Positions 1 to 7,624 of a DNA stretch of 16,441 bases are shown here, one piece after another. The notes below the pieces were generated by a model. That model saw nothing but the letters and a program-made list of their open reading frames with translations. It did not search any database and was not told the DNA's origin. The DNA is from an uncultured Moraxella sp. GTDB lineage: Bacteria > Pseudomonadota > Gammaproteobacteria > Pseudomonadales > Moraxellaceae. The position numbers were made by a program, and so were the translations under genes. The first letter of the stretch is position 1. Every line of letters begins with the position of its first letter. Location: the NCBI GenBank assembly GCA_916720335.1, contig CAKAQU010000028.1, positions 1 to 16,441 of the forward strand, given 5' to 3'.

Positions 1-477
1 GAGCGTCGTTTTCATTTTGTGCCATGGGTCAAAATTCATCTAATTTCAGCCCTTTATGGTAATGGTGTTGGCAGTTTATACCCATCAATTCATAAGGCGT
101 ATGATGCAGCAATGTTTAAGGTTTCCACCAGCCGTTTAACTCAAATCTTGCAAGATGCGGTAGGAAATCACCAACCGCCTATGGTTGGCGGACGACGCAT
201 TAAATTGCGGTATGCTCATTTGGGTGGACATAATCCACCTGTGATTGTCATTCATGGTAATCAGACATCTGCTTTGCCAAAAAGCTATCAGCGCTACTTG
301 GAAAATATTTATCGGGAGGTATTTGCTTTAGAAGGTACGCCATTACACGTGGAGTTTAAGCAAAACGCCAATCCTTATGAAGGTAAAAAAAATCCTGTTA
401 TTAAAAATAAAGCTAAAAAAATGCGTGAAAAGAAACGCATTGCTGAGTTTAAAAAACGCGATAAAAAACATAAATAA
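1..477 (+). CDS. der: GTPase Der (EngA), C-terminal part, 5' end outside window
   Basis: Der is a GTPase with two G domains that acts in late assembly of the 50S ribosomal subunit in the cytoplasm. Only the last 158 codons are here, and the frame is open from base 1. What remains is the end of the second G domain (HLISALYGNGVGSLY, with the SA motif that contacts guanine) followed by the KH-like C-terminal domain. Typical KH-domain motifs are visible: VGGRRIKLRYAHLGGHNPP, VIHGNQ and LPKSYQRYLENIYRE. It ends in a lysine/arginine-rich tail, as is usual for Der. The GTG at base 19 is an internal valine codon, not a start. It converges on cysA with only 64 bases between the two stop codons, and I see no good terminator there. 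Identification is firm. Confidence 0.95.
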   Translation, partial: ERRFHFVPWVKIHLISALYGNGVGSLYPSIHKAYDAAMFKVSTSRLTQILQDAVGNHQPPMVGGRRIKLRYAHLGGHNPPVIVIHGNQTSALPKSYQRYLENIYREVFALEGTPLHVEFKQNANPYEGKKNPVIKNKAKKMREKKRIAEFKKRDKKHK

Positions 478-541
478 TTAGCCAGTGTTTGCCGTGTTAT
501 AATCCTAAAATTTGCCAGCAAACTTGTCTGATGACGTTAAA

Positions 542-1216
542 TTATCCTGACAAAATATCAGATGAGCCAACTTGTTCTATTGCGCCATCGTTCATCACAA
601 TGATTTTATCAGCGATGGCTGCGGCTTCCTCTTGGTCGTGTGTTACTAAAATGCCAGTAACTCCCGTTTCTTTTTGAATGTTCTTTAAAGATGTTCTAAG
701 CTCTTTGCGAACTTTGGTATCTAGCGCTCCAAACGGTTCATCCAATAGTAAAAGTTTGGGGCGAATTGCTAAGGCTCTTGCTAGCGCTACCCTTTGTCTT
801 TGACCGCCTGATAATTCGTGTGGATAGCGCTGTTTTACGTGCGGCAGCTGCACCATTTCAAGCAATTCATCTACTTTTTGAGTGATTTTTTCTTTGGCTG
901 GTCGCTTTTTCAAAAGTGTGAGTCCAAAAGCAATATTATCAAAAACAGTTTTATGACGAAATAAAGCATAGTTTTGAAAAACAAATCCAATCCCTCGCTG
1001 TTGTACAGGAACATTGGTTACATTGATTTTGTCAAAAAAAATTTCACCGCTATCAGCATTTTCGAGTCCTGCAATAATTCGAAGTAATGTAGTTTTACCA
1101 CAACCTGATGGACCCAAAAGTACCGCCAGTTCTCCTGTATTAATATCAAGGTTAATGTTTTTTAGAACATGAAAATTATTAAATTGTTTATAAATTTGTG
1201 AAACGGCGATACTCAT
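542..1216 (-). CDS. cysA: Sulfate/thiosulfate ABC transporter ATP-binding protein, C-terminally short
   Basis: This is the ATPase subunit that powers sulfate/thiosulfate import through CysT/CysW at the inner face of the cytoplasmic membrane. The 224-residue protein has a complete nucleotide-binding domain: Walker A GPSGCGKT at 35-42, Q-loop Gln81 (VFQNYALFRH), signature LSGGQRQR at 135-142, Walker B LLLLDEP at 155-161, D-loop ALD and switch His193. It stops at EQVGSSDILSG, just after the ATPase fold. CysA proteins are usually about 330-365 residues, so the C-terminal TOBE-like regulatory domain is missing. The start ATG has AAGGA seven to eight bases upstream. It is the last gene of cysT-cysW-cysA, 64 bases after cysW. 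The core should still hydrolyse ATP. Loss of the tail may affect assembly or feedback control (inference). Confidence 0.9.
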   Translation of the reverse strand: MSIAVSQIYKQFNNFHVLKNINLDINTGELAVLLGPSGCGKTTLLRIIAGLENADSGEIFFDKINVTNVPVQQRGIGFVFQNYALFRHKTVFDNIAFGLTLLKKRPAKEKITQKVDELLEMVQLPHVKQRYPHELSGGQRQRVALARALAIRPKLLLLDEPFGALDTKVRKELRTSLKNIQKETGVTGILVTHDQEEAAAIADKIIVMNDGAIEQVGSSDILSG

Positions 1217-1280
1217 GGTTATCCTTGGGTTTGTCAGTTAATTTAATCAGTTGGCTTATATTGTTATGAATTTGAACTGT

Positions 1281-2129
1281 TTATAGATTTTTTGTTTTAT
1301 TCATTAAAGTTTGTAAAATTAGCGTAAGTAGTGCTAAAAGCGCCAAAAGACTTGACAAGGCAAATGCGGCTGTAAATGCGTAGTCGTTGTAAGCAATTTC
1401 AATCATCAAAGGCATGGTATTGGTTTCGCCGCGAATATGCCCTGACACCACACTCACCGCTCCAAATTCACCCATCGCCCGAGCGTTGGTAAGAATCATG
1501 CCATAAAGTAATGCCCATTTGATATTGGGTAGAGTGATGTGCCAAAACATTTGCCAGCCATTAGCTCCTAGTGTTAGTGCAGCTTCTTCCTCGCCACTGC
1601 CTTGAGACTGCATAAGTGGAATCAGCTCTCTGGCAATCAATGGAAATGTAACAAACAGGGTCGCCAGCACAATGCCCGTGGTTGCAAAAATAATTTGAGT
1701 GTTAAACGTGGTTGCAAAAAATTTTCCTAATACAGTATTTGCACCAAAAAGCAGTACAAACATCAAACCTGCCACCACAGGCGATATAGCAAATGGCAAA
1801 TCTAAAAGCGTGGTAATTAGTGATTTTCCCCAAAATTCATGTCGTGTTATCAAATACGCCATTGCCACCCCAATAACTGTGTTGATAGGTAGGGTAATGA
1901 ATGCCGTGGTAAGCGTTAGTTTGATGGCATAAAGAGCATCAGGGTCGGCTAAAGATGCTATATAAACCAATAAACCCTCTTTAAATGCTTCATAAAATAC
2001 CACCAGTAGTGGCACAATCAGCATAATCGTCATAAAACAAATGGCAATACCAATCAATAACCATTTAACATAAGGCGAATCTTTGGTAGCGGAGTTTTTT
2101 TGATAAGAATAAGAAGTAAGATTTTTCAT
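1281..2129 (-). CDS. cysW: Sulfate/thiosulfate ABC transporter permease CysW
   Basis: This is one of the two inner-membrane permease subunits of the sulfate/thiosulfate importer. The 282 residues are close to the roughly 290 of E. coli CysW. About six hydrophobic segments are visible, beginning near residues 23-47 (LLIGIAICFMTIMLIVPLL). The cytoplasmic EAA loop that docks on CysA reads EEEAALTLGANGWQMFWHI, followed by TLP. The segment ARAMGEFGAVSVVSGHI, with GETNTMPL shortly after, is typical of CysW rather than CysT. The gene starts 23 bases after the cysT stop, so the two are surely cotranscribed. No strong Shine-Dalgarno precedes this ATG, which suggests translation partly coupled to cysT (inference). 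Confidence 0.93.
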   Translation of the reverse strand: MKNLTSYSYQKNSATKDSPYVKWLLIGIAICFMTIMLIVPLLVVFYEAFKEGLLVYIASLADPDALYAIKLTLTTAFITLPINTVIGVAMAYLITRHEFWGKSLITTLLDLPFAISPVVAGLMFVLLFGANTVLGKFFATTFNTQIIFATTGIVLATLFVTFPLIARELIPLMQSQGSGEEEAALTLGANGWQMFWHITLPNIKWALLYGMILTNARAMGEFGAVSVVSGHIRGETNTMPLMIEIAYNDYAFTAAFALSSLLALLALLTLILQTLMNKTKNL

Positions 2130-2152
2130 AACATCAAAATCAACCTATAAAA

Positions 2153-3058
2153 CTAGCCTATTTTTACCCCTAGTTTTTTAGAAAATTGCCATTGCAATGT
2201 ATTGATGGTAAATAACACAACCATAGATAGCAAAAGCATAAATAAAGCTACACATGATGCTCCTGATACATCAAATTGTTCAAGTTTGGATATGATAATT
2301 AATGGCAGTATTTCTGACTGCATAGGAATGTTACCTGCAATAAAAATCACTGAGCCATACTCTCCTGTTGCTCGAGCAAACATCATACCTGAGCCAATCA
2401 GTATGGATGGAACAAGCTCTGGCAAAATAATTTTATAAAAAATCGTCAGTCGTGAAGCGCCTAAAGTTGCCGCTACTTCTTCAACTTCTATTGAAATTTC
2501 ACTTAAAACAGGTTGCACCGCCCGCACAATAAATGGAAAACTTACTACGACCAAAGCCAGCCAAATACCAATTGGGGTAAAGGCAATTTTTATTGGTTTG
2601 TCAAATAAATATACACCAACATCACTAAAAAATTTTCCAAAAAGACCATTGGGAGCGTATAAAGTCGCTAGAGCAATGCCCATAACTGAAGTTGGCAAAG
2701 CAAATGGCAAATCGACCAGTGCATTCATAAAGGATTTGCCAAAAAAATCATAACGTACCAAAACCCAAGCAATCAAGGTTCCAAAAATAAGATTGGTTAA
2801 TGTTGCCAAGATTGCCATGCCAAGTGATAGTTTAATGGCGAAGAATACTTGTGGCTCAAAAATGGTATCAATAATATCAGTAACCTTCATATCCAAAGAG
2901 GTCAAAACCATCATTACAAATGGCAAAATTACCAAAAACGACAAAGAAAATATACTAATTCCCAAACTTAGTCCAAAAAACGGCATGATTCGCCACCGCC
3001 TTTTTTTGGGGAAAGCAGTATTTGGCAAAACAGTACTTGATGAAGTGAAATCTGACAT
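2153..3058 (-). CDS. cysT: Sulfate/thiosulfate ABC transporter permease CysT (CysU)
   Basis: This is the second inner-membrane permease, partner of CysW. The frame is open from a TTG at 3070. I prefer the ATG at 3058 (MSDFTSSSTV), which gives 301 residues against about 277 in E. coli, the difference being a polar N-terminal extension. No good Shine-Dalgarno supports either start. Hydrophobic segments begin near residue 27 (FFGLSLGISIFSLSFLVIL). The EAA loop is EVEEVAATLGASRLTIFYKI followed by ILP. FARATGEYGSVIFIAGNIP and SEILPLII are characteristic of CysT. It is the first gene of cysT-cysW-cysA. A + strand DUF1176 gene separates it from the binding-protein gene, so the permease/ATPase part probably has its own promoter in 3059-3344; I could not place one convincingly. 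Confidence 0.92.
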   Translation of the reverse strand: MSDFTSSSTVLPNTAFPKKRRWRIMPFFGLSLGISIFSLSFLVILPFVMMVLTSLDMKVTDIIDTIFEPQVFFAIKLSLGMAILATLTNLIFGTLIAWVLVRYDFFGKSFMNALVDLPFALPTSVMGIALATLYAPNGLFGKFFSDVGVYLFDKPIKIAFTPIGIWLALVVVSFPFIVRAVQPVLSEISIEVEEVAATLGASRLTIFYKIILPELVPSILIGSGMMFARATGEYGSVIFIAGNIPMQSEILPLIIISKLEQFDVSGASCVALFMLLLSMVVLFTINTLQWQFSKKLGVKIG

Positions 3059-3171
3059 TGGTATTAACAAACTTTGCTAAACTATGGCGATACTTTACGA
3101 TATCTTTGCCAAAAAAAACTATTAGAAAAATAGAATGTTGTTTTTCAGTTTTGGAATTTATATTTAGCCAC

Positions 3172-3199
3172 TTGTATTGAATGATTTTATTAATATAAT
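3172..3199 (+). promoter_or_regulatory. Possible sigma-70 promoter upstream of the DUF1176 gene
   Basis: A perfect TATAAT lies at 3194-3199, with TTGTAT at 3172-3177 and a 16-base spacer. The -10 is good but the -35 is weak. It would leave a leader of about 140 bases before the ATG at 3345. That leader contains a small inverted repeat near 3235-3250 (ATGAT, TTCC, ATCAT). The rest of the divergent spacer 3059-3344 is AT-rich with nothing else I can name. In such AT-rich DNA a chance match is quite possible. Confidence 0.3.
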
Positions 3200-3333
3200 A
3201 GAAAGAAAAAATAATATAAGTTTACAAAATAGTGATGATTTCCATCATTTTTCCACGAACTTATTGTATTAAAAGCGATAAAATAATCAAGTAACAAAAA
3301 ATATGTAACAAAACATTATCTTGTTTATGAAAC

Positions 3334-3338
3334 GGAGA
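3334..3338 (+). promoter_or_regulatory. Ribosome binding site deciding the DUF1176 start
   Basis: GGAGA lies six bases before the ATG at 3345. It selects that start over the in-frame TTG at 3321 and ATG at 3327. The protein then begins directly with its signal peptide. Confidence 0.75.
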
Positions 3339-3344
3339 TTATCC

Positions 3345-4532
3345 ATGAAACAGTTAACCAAAATCAGTTTATGCATCTTGATAGCATTTATGTCAATTAC
3401 CACAGTAAACGCAAAAATACCAAGTAATCCAGAGCCTGTATGGTTTTTCCCTAATTTTAGCGAAGATGAAAAATTATCTGATTGGGATCTTACTTGTGAT
3501 AATGTGGGAGCTTGCCGTGCAGTTGGTTTTTACGGAGAGGAAAGTTTTGATTATGAAGATGAAAATCAACGTGAAGCTAGTTTAATGATTAAACGTGAAG
3601 CGGGTAATCCTAAAGTTATCATCAAAGCCAATCTAAACTTTATTGAAGATCATGATTATGTTGTTGAAGAAACCATCAAACAAATGGAGCAAAAATCGGC
3701 AGAAATGTTTATCAATGGCAAATCTTATGGCAAGGTGGCTTTAAACTTTGAAAATGGCAGCAAACTTAATGATATTCAAACCAAAGCTATTTTGGATAAC
3801 ATCAAGCAACCATTAAAAATAGAATTTCGTTTAGATAAAATGCATTCTAACATTTCTACTTATGGACTCAAAGAAGTCTTAATAAAAATGGATGAAATTC
3901 AAGGGTTTGCTAATACTCCTTATGCTTTGTGGCAAAAAGGCAATAAATCTGCTCCAACCACGACTTATAGCTATCCTGTGTTGCAAGATAAGCCCATTAT
4001 TGGCGCAAGCAGTGCAATAGATAGAAATTCTAATGATGGCAAAAAACTCATTGCGTTATTAAAAAATGATTTAAAAGTTCAAGCTGAAAAATCTGAAATT
4101 GATTACCAAGATGATTGCATGATTTTGGATGATGATTCAGAGATTGATGAATATGATAAAGAACGCATCCAAACGTTTGATGTAGTTCAACTAAGCAAAG
4201 ATAAAAAATTGGTTTCAGGTTTGTGTTGGACGGCTGCCTACAATATGGGTTATGGCATGTGGGTTGTGGACAATAAATTTAATAAAGTTCACCAGAACGT
4301 TGGGCTTGACTTATCCTACCAAGAAGGCAATCAATTATTTCTTGCCATAAAAGGTCGTGGCTTGGGTGATTGTTGGAGTCTTGATGAATGGACTTGGGAT
4401 GGTGAAAAATTTGTACAGTCTTTTTCTGGTAGTACAGGTATGTGCCGCGGTTTTGCAGGTGGAGCATGGCTGACTCCATCAACAGTAATTGATGTAGCAA
4501 GTGTTAAAGATGATATAAGTCGGTTTGATTAA
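3345..4532 (+). CDS. Secreted DUF1176 family protein
   Basis: This is a 395-residue exported protein of unknown function. Starting at 3345, chosen by the GGAG site, residues 1-23 form a Sec signal peptide: MKQLTK, a hydrophobic core, then cleavage after VNA. The mature protein has features I associate with DUF1176: an N-terminal WDLTCDNVGACRA with a Cys51-Cys57 pair, a middle segment with VLQDKPIIGASSA, and a C-terminal block with GLCWTAAYN, DCWSLDEWTWDGEKF and MCRGFAGGAWLTP. Several cysteines suggest disulfides in the periplasm. It lies on the opposite strand inside the sulfate uptake cluster, between cysT and the binding-protein gene. That position does not prove a role in sulfur uptake. 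No catalytic motif is recognisable. Family assignment is likely; function is unknown. Confidence 0.75.
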   Translation: MKQLTKISLCILIAFMSITTVNAKIPSNPEPVWFFPNFSEDEKLSDWDLTCDNVGACRAVGFYGEESFDYEDENQREASLMIKREAGNPKVIIKANLNFIEDHDYVVEETIKQMEQKSAEMFINGKSYGKVALNFENGSKLNDIQTKAILDNIKQPLKIEFRLDKMHSNISTYGLKEVLIKMDEIQGFANTPYALWQKGNKSAPTTTYSYPVLQDKPIIGASSAIDRNSNDGKKLIALLKNDLKVQAEKSEIDYQDDCMILDDDSEIDEYDKERIQTFDVVQLSKDKKLVSGLCWTAAYNMGYGMWVVDNKFNKVHQNVGLDLSYQEGNQLFLAIKGRGLGDCWSLDEWTWDGEKFVQSFSGSTGMCRGFAGGAWLTPSTVIDVASVKDDISRFD

Positions 4533-4558
4533 TCTTGTATAAATTAATCTTGTATAAA
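4528..4558 (+). repeat. Short tandem duplication over the DUF1176 stop codon
   Basis: ATTAATCTTGTATAAA at 4528-4543 is repeated at 4543-4558 with a 15-base period, the two copies sharing one base. The stop TAA of the DUF1176 gene (4530-4532) lies in the first copy, so the second is untranslated. It looks like a small slippage duplication just before the terminator hairpin. Confidence 0.8.
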
Positions 4559-4560
4559 AT

Positions 4561-4598
4561 AAAAACCCCCTTAAGCAAATATTGTTTAAGGGGTTTTT
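4561..4598. terminator. Bidirectional intrinsic terminator between convergent genes
   Basis: AAAAACCCC, then C and TTAA, pairs with TTAAGGGGTTTTT across a loop centred on 4576-4585. A single bulged C interrupts the stem. It is flanked by A-runs on the left and T-runs on the right, so it can terminate in both directions. It sits between the end of the DUF1176 gene (4532) and the end of the binding-protein gene (4602) and serves both. Confidence 0.9.
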
Positions 4599-4601
4599 AA
4601 A

Positions 4602-5666
4602 TTATGAACCATCAGATTTTAAAATGTGTTGATTATCCATAACCAATTTGTCATAGACGCCACCTTCACTAAAATAGGTTTGCATAATATCTGACCAGTC
4701 CCCAAAAACTTCGTTTGGGAAAAATGTTTGCATTTTCGGAAATTTGTCAGCATGCTTTTGTAAAATTTGCTCATTACTGGGGCGTAAAAAATATTTTACC
4801 GCCAATTCCTGTGCTTCATCGCTGTATAAATGCTCTAGATAGGCTTGAGCGATGGGGTTGGTGGCTTTTTTATGACTGACACTTTCAACAACCGCCACAG
4901 GATTTTCAGCATTGATGGTGTAACTAGGATAAATAATATCAACATTGCCAAATTTTTTTTGAATAATGTTGGCCTCGTTTTCAAAGGTAAGCAATACATC
5001 ACCAAGTTCACGTTGGGCGAAGGTAGTGGTTGCTGCTCGTCCTCCATTTTCAAAAACTGTAACGTTATTTAATAGTGAGCGAACAAAAGCATCTGTTTTT
5101 TCTTTATTTTGATGAAAAGTCAGTAAACCATAGCCATAGGCTCCCAAAAATGCATAGCGACCGTTTCCTGAAGTTTTTGGATTGGCAAGAATAATTTTTG
5201 TTCCCGATTTGGCAAGGTCATCCCAATCTTTGATAGCTTTGGGATTATTTTTTCTGACAATAAATACAATGGTGCTTGTAAAGGGGATGGCATGATTAGG
5301 CAGCATTTGTTGCCAGTTTTTATTGACAAGCCCGCTATCGGCTAAAATTTGCACATCAGAACCTTGGTTCATAGTAACAACATCAGCTTGTAAGCCATTT
5401 TTTACAGATAATGCTTGTTTGCTGGAACTTCCATGTGACTGTTTGATGGTGATATGGGCATTTGGATTAATAGTTTTATAATAATTGATAAATAAGGGAT
5501 TATAATCTTTGTAAAAATCTCGCGCAACATCATAAGAAACATTTAAAATTTCAATATCACTTTTTGAATCGGCGGTTGAATTGTGATTGGTTTGATTACT
5601 ACAAGCGCTCAAAATCATTGTGCTGGCAAGCAGTGTATTTGCCACGATAAATTTTTTGACGGTCAT
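4602..5666 (-). CDS. sbp: Sulfate-binding lipoprotein of the sulfate ABC importer
   Basis: This is the extracytoplasmic solute-binding protein that captures sulfate (or thiosulfate) and delivers it to CysT/CysW. It has 354 residues. A lipoprotein signal peptide is clear: MTVKKF, a hydrophobic stretch, then the lipobox LSAC with Cys22 lipidated, so it is membrane-anchored rather than free as in E. coli. Family motifs follow: NVSYDVARDFYKDYNP, SHGSSSKQALSV, ADVVTMNQGSDV, NPKTSGNGRYAFLGAYGYG, GDVLLTFENEA and a C-terminal FPNEVFGDW. The Ser-rich SHGSSSKQ and the GNGRYAF loop match anion-binding regions. AGGA lies six to seven bases before the ATG. It is set apart from cysTWA by the opposing DUF1176 gene. 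Sbp and CysP cannot be told apart with certainty by eye. Confidence 0.9.
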   Translation of the reverse strand: MTVKKFIVANTLLASTMILSACSNQTNHNSTADSKSDIEILNVSYDVARDFYKDYNPLFINYYKTINPNAHITIKQSHGSSSKQALSVKNGLQADVVTMNQGSDVQILADSGLVNKNWQQMLPNHAIPFTSTIVFIVRKNNPKAIKDWDDLAKSGTKIILANPKTSGNGRYAFLGAYGYGLLTFHQNKEKTDAFVRSLLNNVTVFENGGRAATTTFAQRELGDVLLTFENEANIIQKKFGNVDIIYPSYTINAENPVAVVESVSHKKATNPIAQAYLEHLYSDEAQELAVKYFLRPSNEQILQKHADKFPKMQTFFPNEVFGDWSDIMQTYFSEGGVYDKLVMDNQHILKSDGS

Positions 5667-5776
5667 AATTTTCCTAATTATTTTAATTAATCATTTTGTT
5701 GGTTGCGAAGTGTTTTAAATGTTGCTTTAATGTTTTATAAATCGTTGTTTTAGATTTGCAATAGTAGGTTTAAACT

Positions 5777-5805
5777 TTAATATATTCAATGGATTAGATT
5801 GACAA
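5777..5805 (-). promoter_or_regulatory. Candidate sigma-70 promoter for the sulfate-binding protein gene
   Basis: Read on the - strand, TTGTCA (5805-5800, five of six consensus bases) is followed after 17 bases by TATTAA (5782-5777, four of six). The leader to the ATG at 5666 would be about 100 bases. Spacing is ideal but the region is very AT-rich, so confidence is limited. I did not recognise a CysB site. Confidence 0.4.
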
Positions 5806-6091
5806 CTAAATTGGCGCAAAAATTTATAAAAAAAACAGCAAATAAGCAAATTAAAAACTAATAAAATAAACTTATCAAAATTATACTCAATACTTACAAA
5901 AACAATCAATAAGATGCATTAGTCATTTATAGAATATTTTATAGAAGATAGGGAAAATAATAAAATTTTTATAATGGCACTAATTGTAAAGCGGTTGATT
6001 TATACAACAAATGAATTAAAAAAGCTTGTTTTGTATCAAATTATCCAATTTATATCCAATAAATTTAACAATAAATCAATTAGTTATTTGA
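5806..6091. other. AT-rich divergent intergenic spacer with no gene seen
   Basis: This is the core of the 482-base gap between the binding-protein gene and the SWIM operon. It is strongly AT-rich with many A and T runs. The only reading frame of note is about 60 codons (5727-5909, - strand). It is lysine/phenylalanine/isoleucine-rich low-complexity sequence with no clear ribosome binding site, and I do not believe it is coding. No tRNA, riboswitch or insertion sequence is recognisable. Confidence 0.6.
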
Positions 6092-6121
6092 TTGTTATGG
6101 GCAGCTGCTGTATGATATAAT
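6092..6121 (+). promoter_or_regulatory. Likely sigma-70 promoter of the SWIM-DUF5691-MoxR-DUF5682-VWA operon
   Basis: A perfect TATAAT at 6116-6121 is preceded by TTGTTA at 6092-6097 (four of six) with an 18-base spacer. Transcription would start near 6128, about 20 bases before the ATG at 6149. That short leader with a good -10 makes this the best promoter candidate for the five-gene operon. Confidence 0.55.
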
Positions 6122-6148
6122 TACCAAAAAATAAGATTGGGATTATCA

Positions 6149-7624
6149 ATGTCCTTAACGCTGCAAATCGTAGAAAAACTAGCTCCAGACCAAGCATCTT
6201 TAACTGCCGCCAAAAAGCTATTATCAAATACTAAATGGCAAAATCAAGGGATGAATCAGGAAACAACCACCGTTTGGGGGGAGTGTTTGGGTTCAGGCTC
6301 AAAACCTTATTATGTGGTTGCTGACACAACTGACCATGGTTATAAATGCACTTGCCCATCAAGAAAATTTCCCTGTAAGCACACACTGGCTTTGATGTGG
6401 CGTTTTGCTGAAAATCTGGAGCGTTTTACAGAAGAGGCTACGCCAACTTGGGTTAGTGATTGGTTGGGTCGGCGACGTAAAACCTCAAATCAAAATACGC
6501 CTGAACCTCAAAACGATAATAAAAATGCAAAATCCATCGCTGAGGCGCAGCTTGATGATGAAGTAAAGGCGCTTGACCCAAAAAAAATAGAAGCCGCCAA
6601 AAAACGTGCTGAAAAATTAAAACAAACCACCGATTCTGCGATTAGTGCTGGGCTTTTTGAATTAAAGCAGTGGCTGATAGACCAATTAAGACAGGGAATT
6701 GGTGCATTTTTGGATGATATGAACCATCGCTGTCGACATATTGCAGCACGTCTTGTAGATTATAAGGCAACCGTGATTGCATCTCGTTTGGATGATATGC
6801 CTGCTTTGATTTTAAGCTACCCCAAAGACGTGCGCGCTAAAGCGGTAATTGCTGAATTTACTAGATTGTATTTATTGTGTCAGGCGTGGCAAAAAAATTC
6901 AAACGATGCTGATGTTAGACAGGCAATCAGCCAAGGCGACACAAAAACAAAAATCAGCGAAAACCCAGATGCATTACGCTACCAAGGTTTGTGGCGGGTT
7001 ATTGGTGAATTTAGCGAAAATAAAAAAGATGGATTGATTAGTCAAGCCACCTATCTGGTGCGTATGAATAAAAAAGGTGAATCAATCAATGCGCCTAATT
7101 TTGCCTTGATTTTAGATTATCATCATGCTTCTGTTGGCACGGTATCAACCCCTAGCCAGTTGGGCGACTATTTGAAAGGTCAGCTGTGTTTTTATCCAAG
7201 CAAAGCGCCTTTGCGTGCGTTTTTTGAACATTTTCAAACCAAATCAGATAATTTACAACAATTATATTTTGTACAGAATTTGGACAATAAAAATCAACCT
7301 TCCCAACCCCAAAGTTTTGATGTATCAGAATTTGAATACGCGGGACAAGATTTATCATTACCTACCTGTTATTTTGAGTTTTTAGCTCATAAACCCTATG
7401 CTTATGAAATGCCTTTTATGTTAAAAGGCGGTCTGATTGTCAAACAAAACACCCGTTTTTGGTATCAAAACAATTCCACATATTTGCCATTAGCTAATAA
7501 AGACATACCGCTTGGGGTATTGATTGATGTGATTGATTACGCGTTTATTTTGTGGCAGGCCGATAGAGCAAGGCTTTTAAGTGTAGTAAAACAAACAGGG
7601 GAAGTAATTTCGTGTCTGATATAA
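6149..7624 (+). CDS. SWIM zinc-finger protein of the MoxR-VWA locus (YehQ-like)
   Basis: This is a 491-residue cytoplasmic protein. Residues 65-78 carry a full SWIM zinc finger: Cys67-x-Cys69, then Cys76-x-His78 (YKCTCPSRKFPCKH). It is preceded by a short beta-rich segment (YYVVADTTDHG), as usual in SWIM domains, which bind DNA or protein. Residues around 112-160 are a charged, low-complexity linker (Asn, Lys, Glu), followed by an alpha-helical middle region of no recognised fold. I prefer the ATG at 6149 over the in-frame TTG at 6137. It is the first gene of the operon, and its stop overlaps the GTG of the next gene by 13 bases. It corresponds to YehQ of the E. coli yeh locus by domain type. 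The zinc finger is certain; the role in the complex is unknown. Confidence 0.88.
   Translation: MSLTLQIVEKLAPDQASLTAAKKLLSNTKWQNQGMNQETTTVWGECLGSGSKPYYVVADTTDHGYKCTCPSRKFPCKHTLALMWRFAENLERFTEEATPTWVSDWLGRRRKTSNQNTPEPQNDNKNAKSIAEAQLDDEVKALDPKKIEAAKKRAEKLKQTTDSAISAGLFELKQWLIDQLRQGIGAFLDDMNHRCRHIAARLVDYKATVIASRLDDMPALILSYPKDVRAKAVIAEFTRLYLLCQAWQKNSNDADVRQAISQGDTKTKISENPDALRYQGLWRVIGEFSENKKDGLISQATYLVRMNKKGESINAPNFALILDYHHASVGTVSTPSQLGDYLKGQLCFYPSKAPLRAFFEHFQTKSDNLQQLYFVQNLDNKNQPSQPQSFDVSEFEYAGQDLSLPTCYFEFLAHKPYAYEMPFMLKGGLIVKQNTRFWYQNNSTYLPLANKDIPLGVLIDVIDYAFILWQADRARLLSVVKQTGEVISCLI
7597..7604 (+). promoter_or_regulatory. Ribosome binding site supporting a GTG start for the DUF5691 gene
   Basis: AGGGGAAG, inside the end of the SWIM gene, lies seven bases before GTG at 7612. 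It supports a non-ATG start and the 13-base overlap. The first in-frame ATG lies more than 60 bases further on with no comparable site. Confidence 0.7.

Noticed and set aside
478..541. Intrinsic terminator between der and cysA
   Set aside because: Only a tiny TTTGC/GCAAA repeat with a two-base loop is present, too weak to count as a terminator.
5727..5909. 60-codon frame on the - strand in the AT-rich spacer upstream of the sulfate-binding protein gene
   Set aside because: Composition is low-complexity Phe/Lys/Leu/Ile typical of translated AT-rich DNA, there is no convincing ribosome binding site, and it overlaps the likely promoter region.
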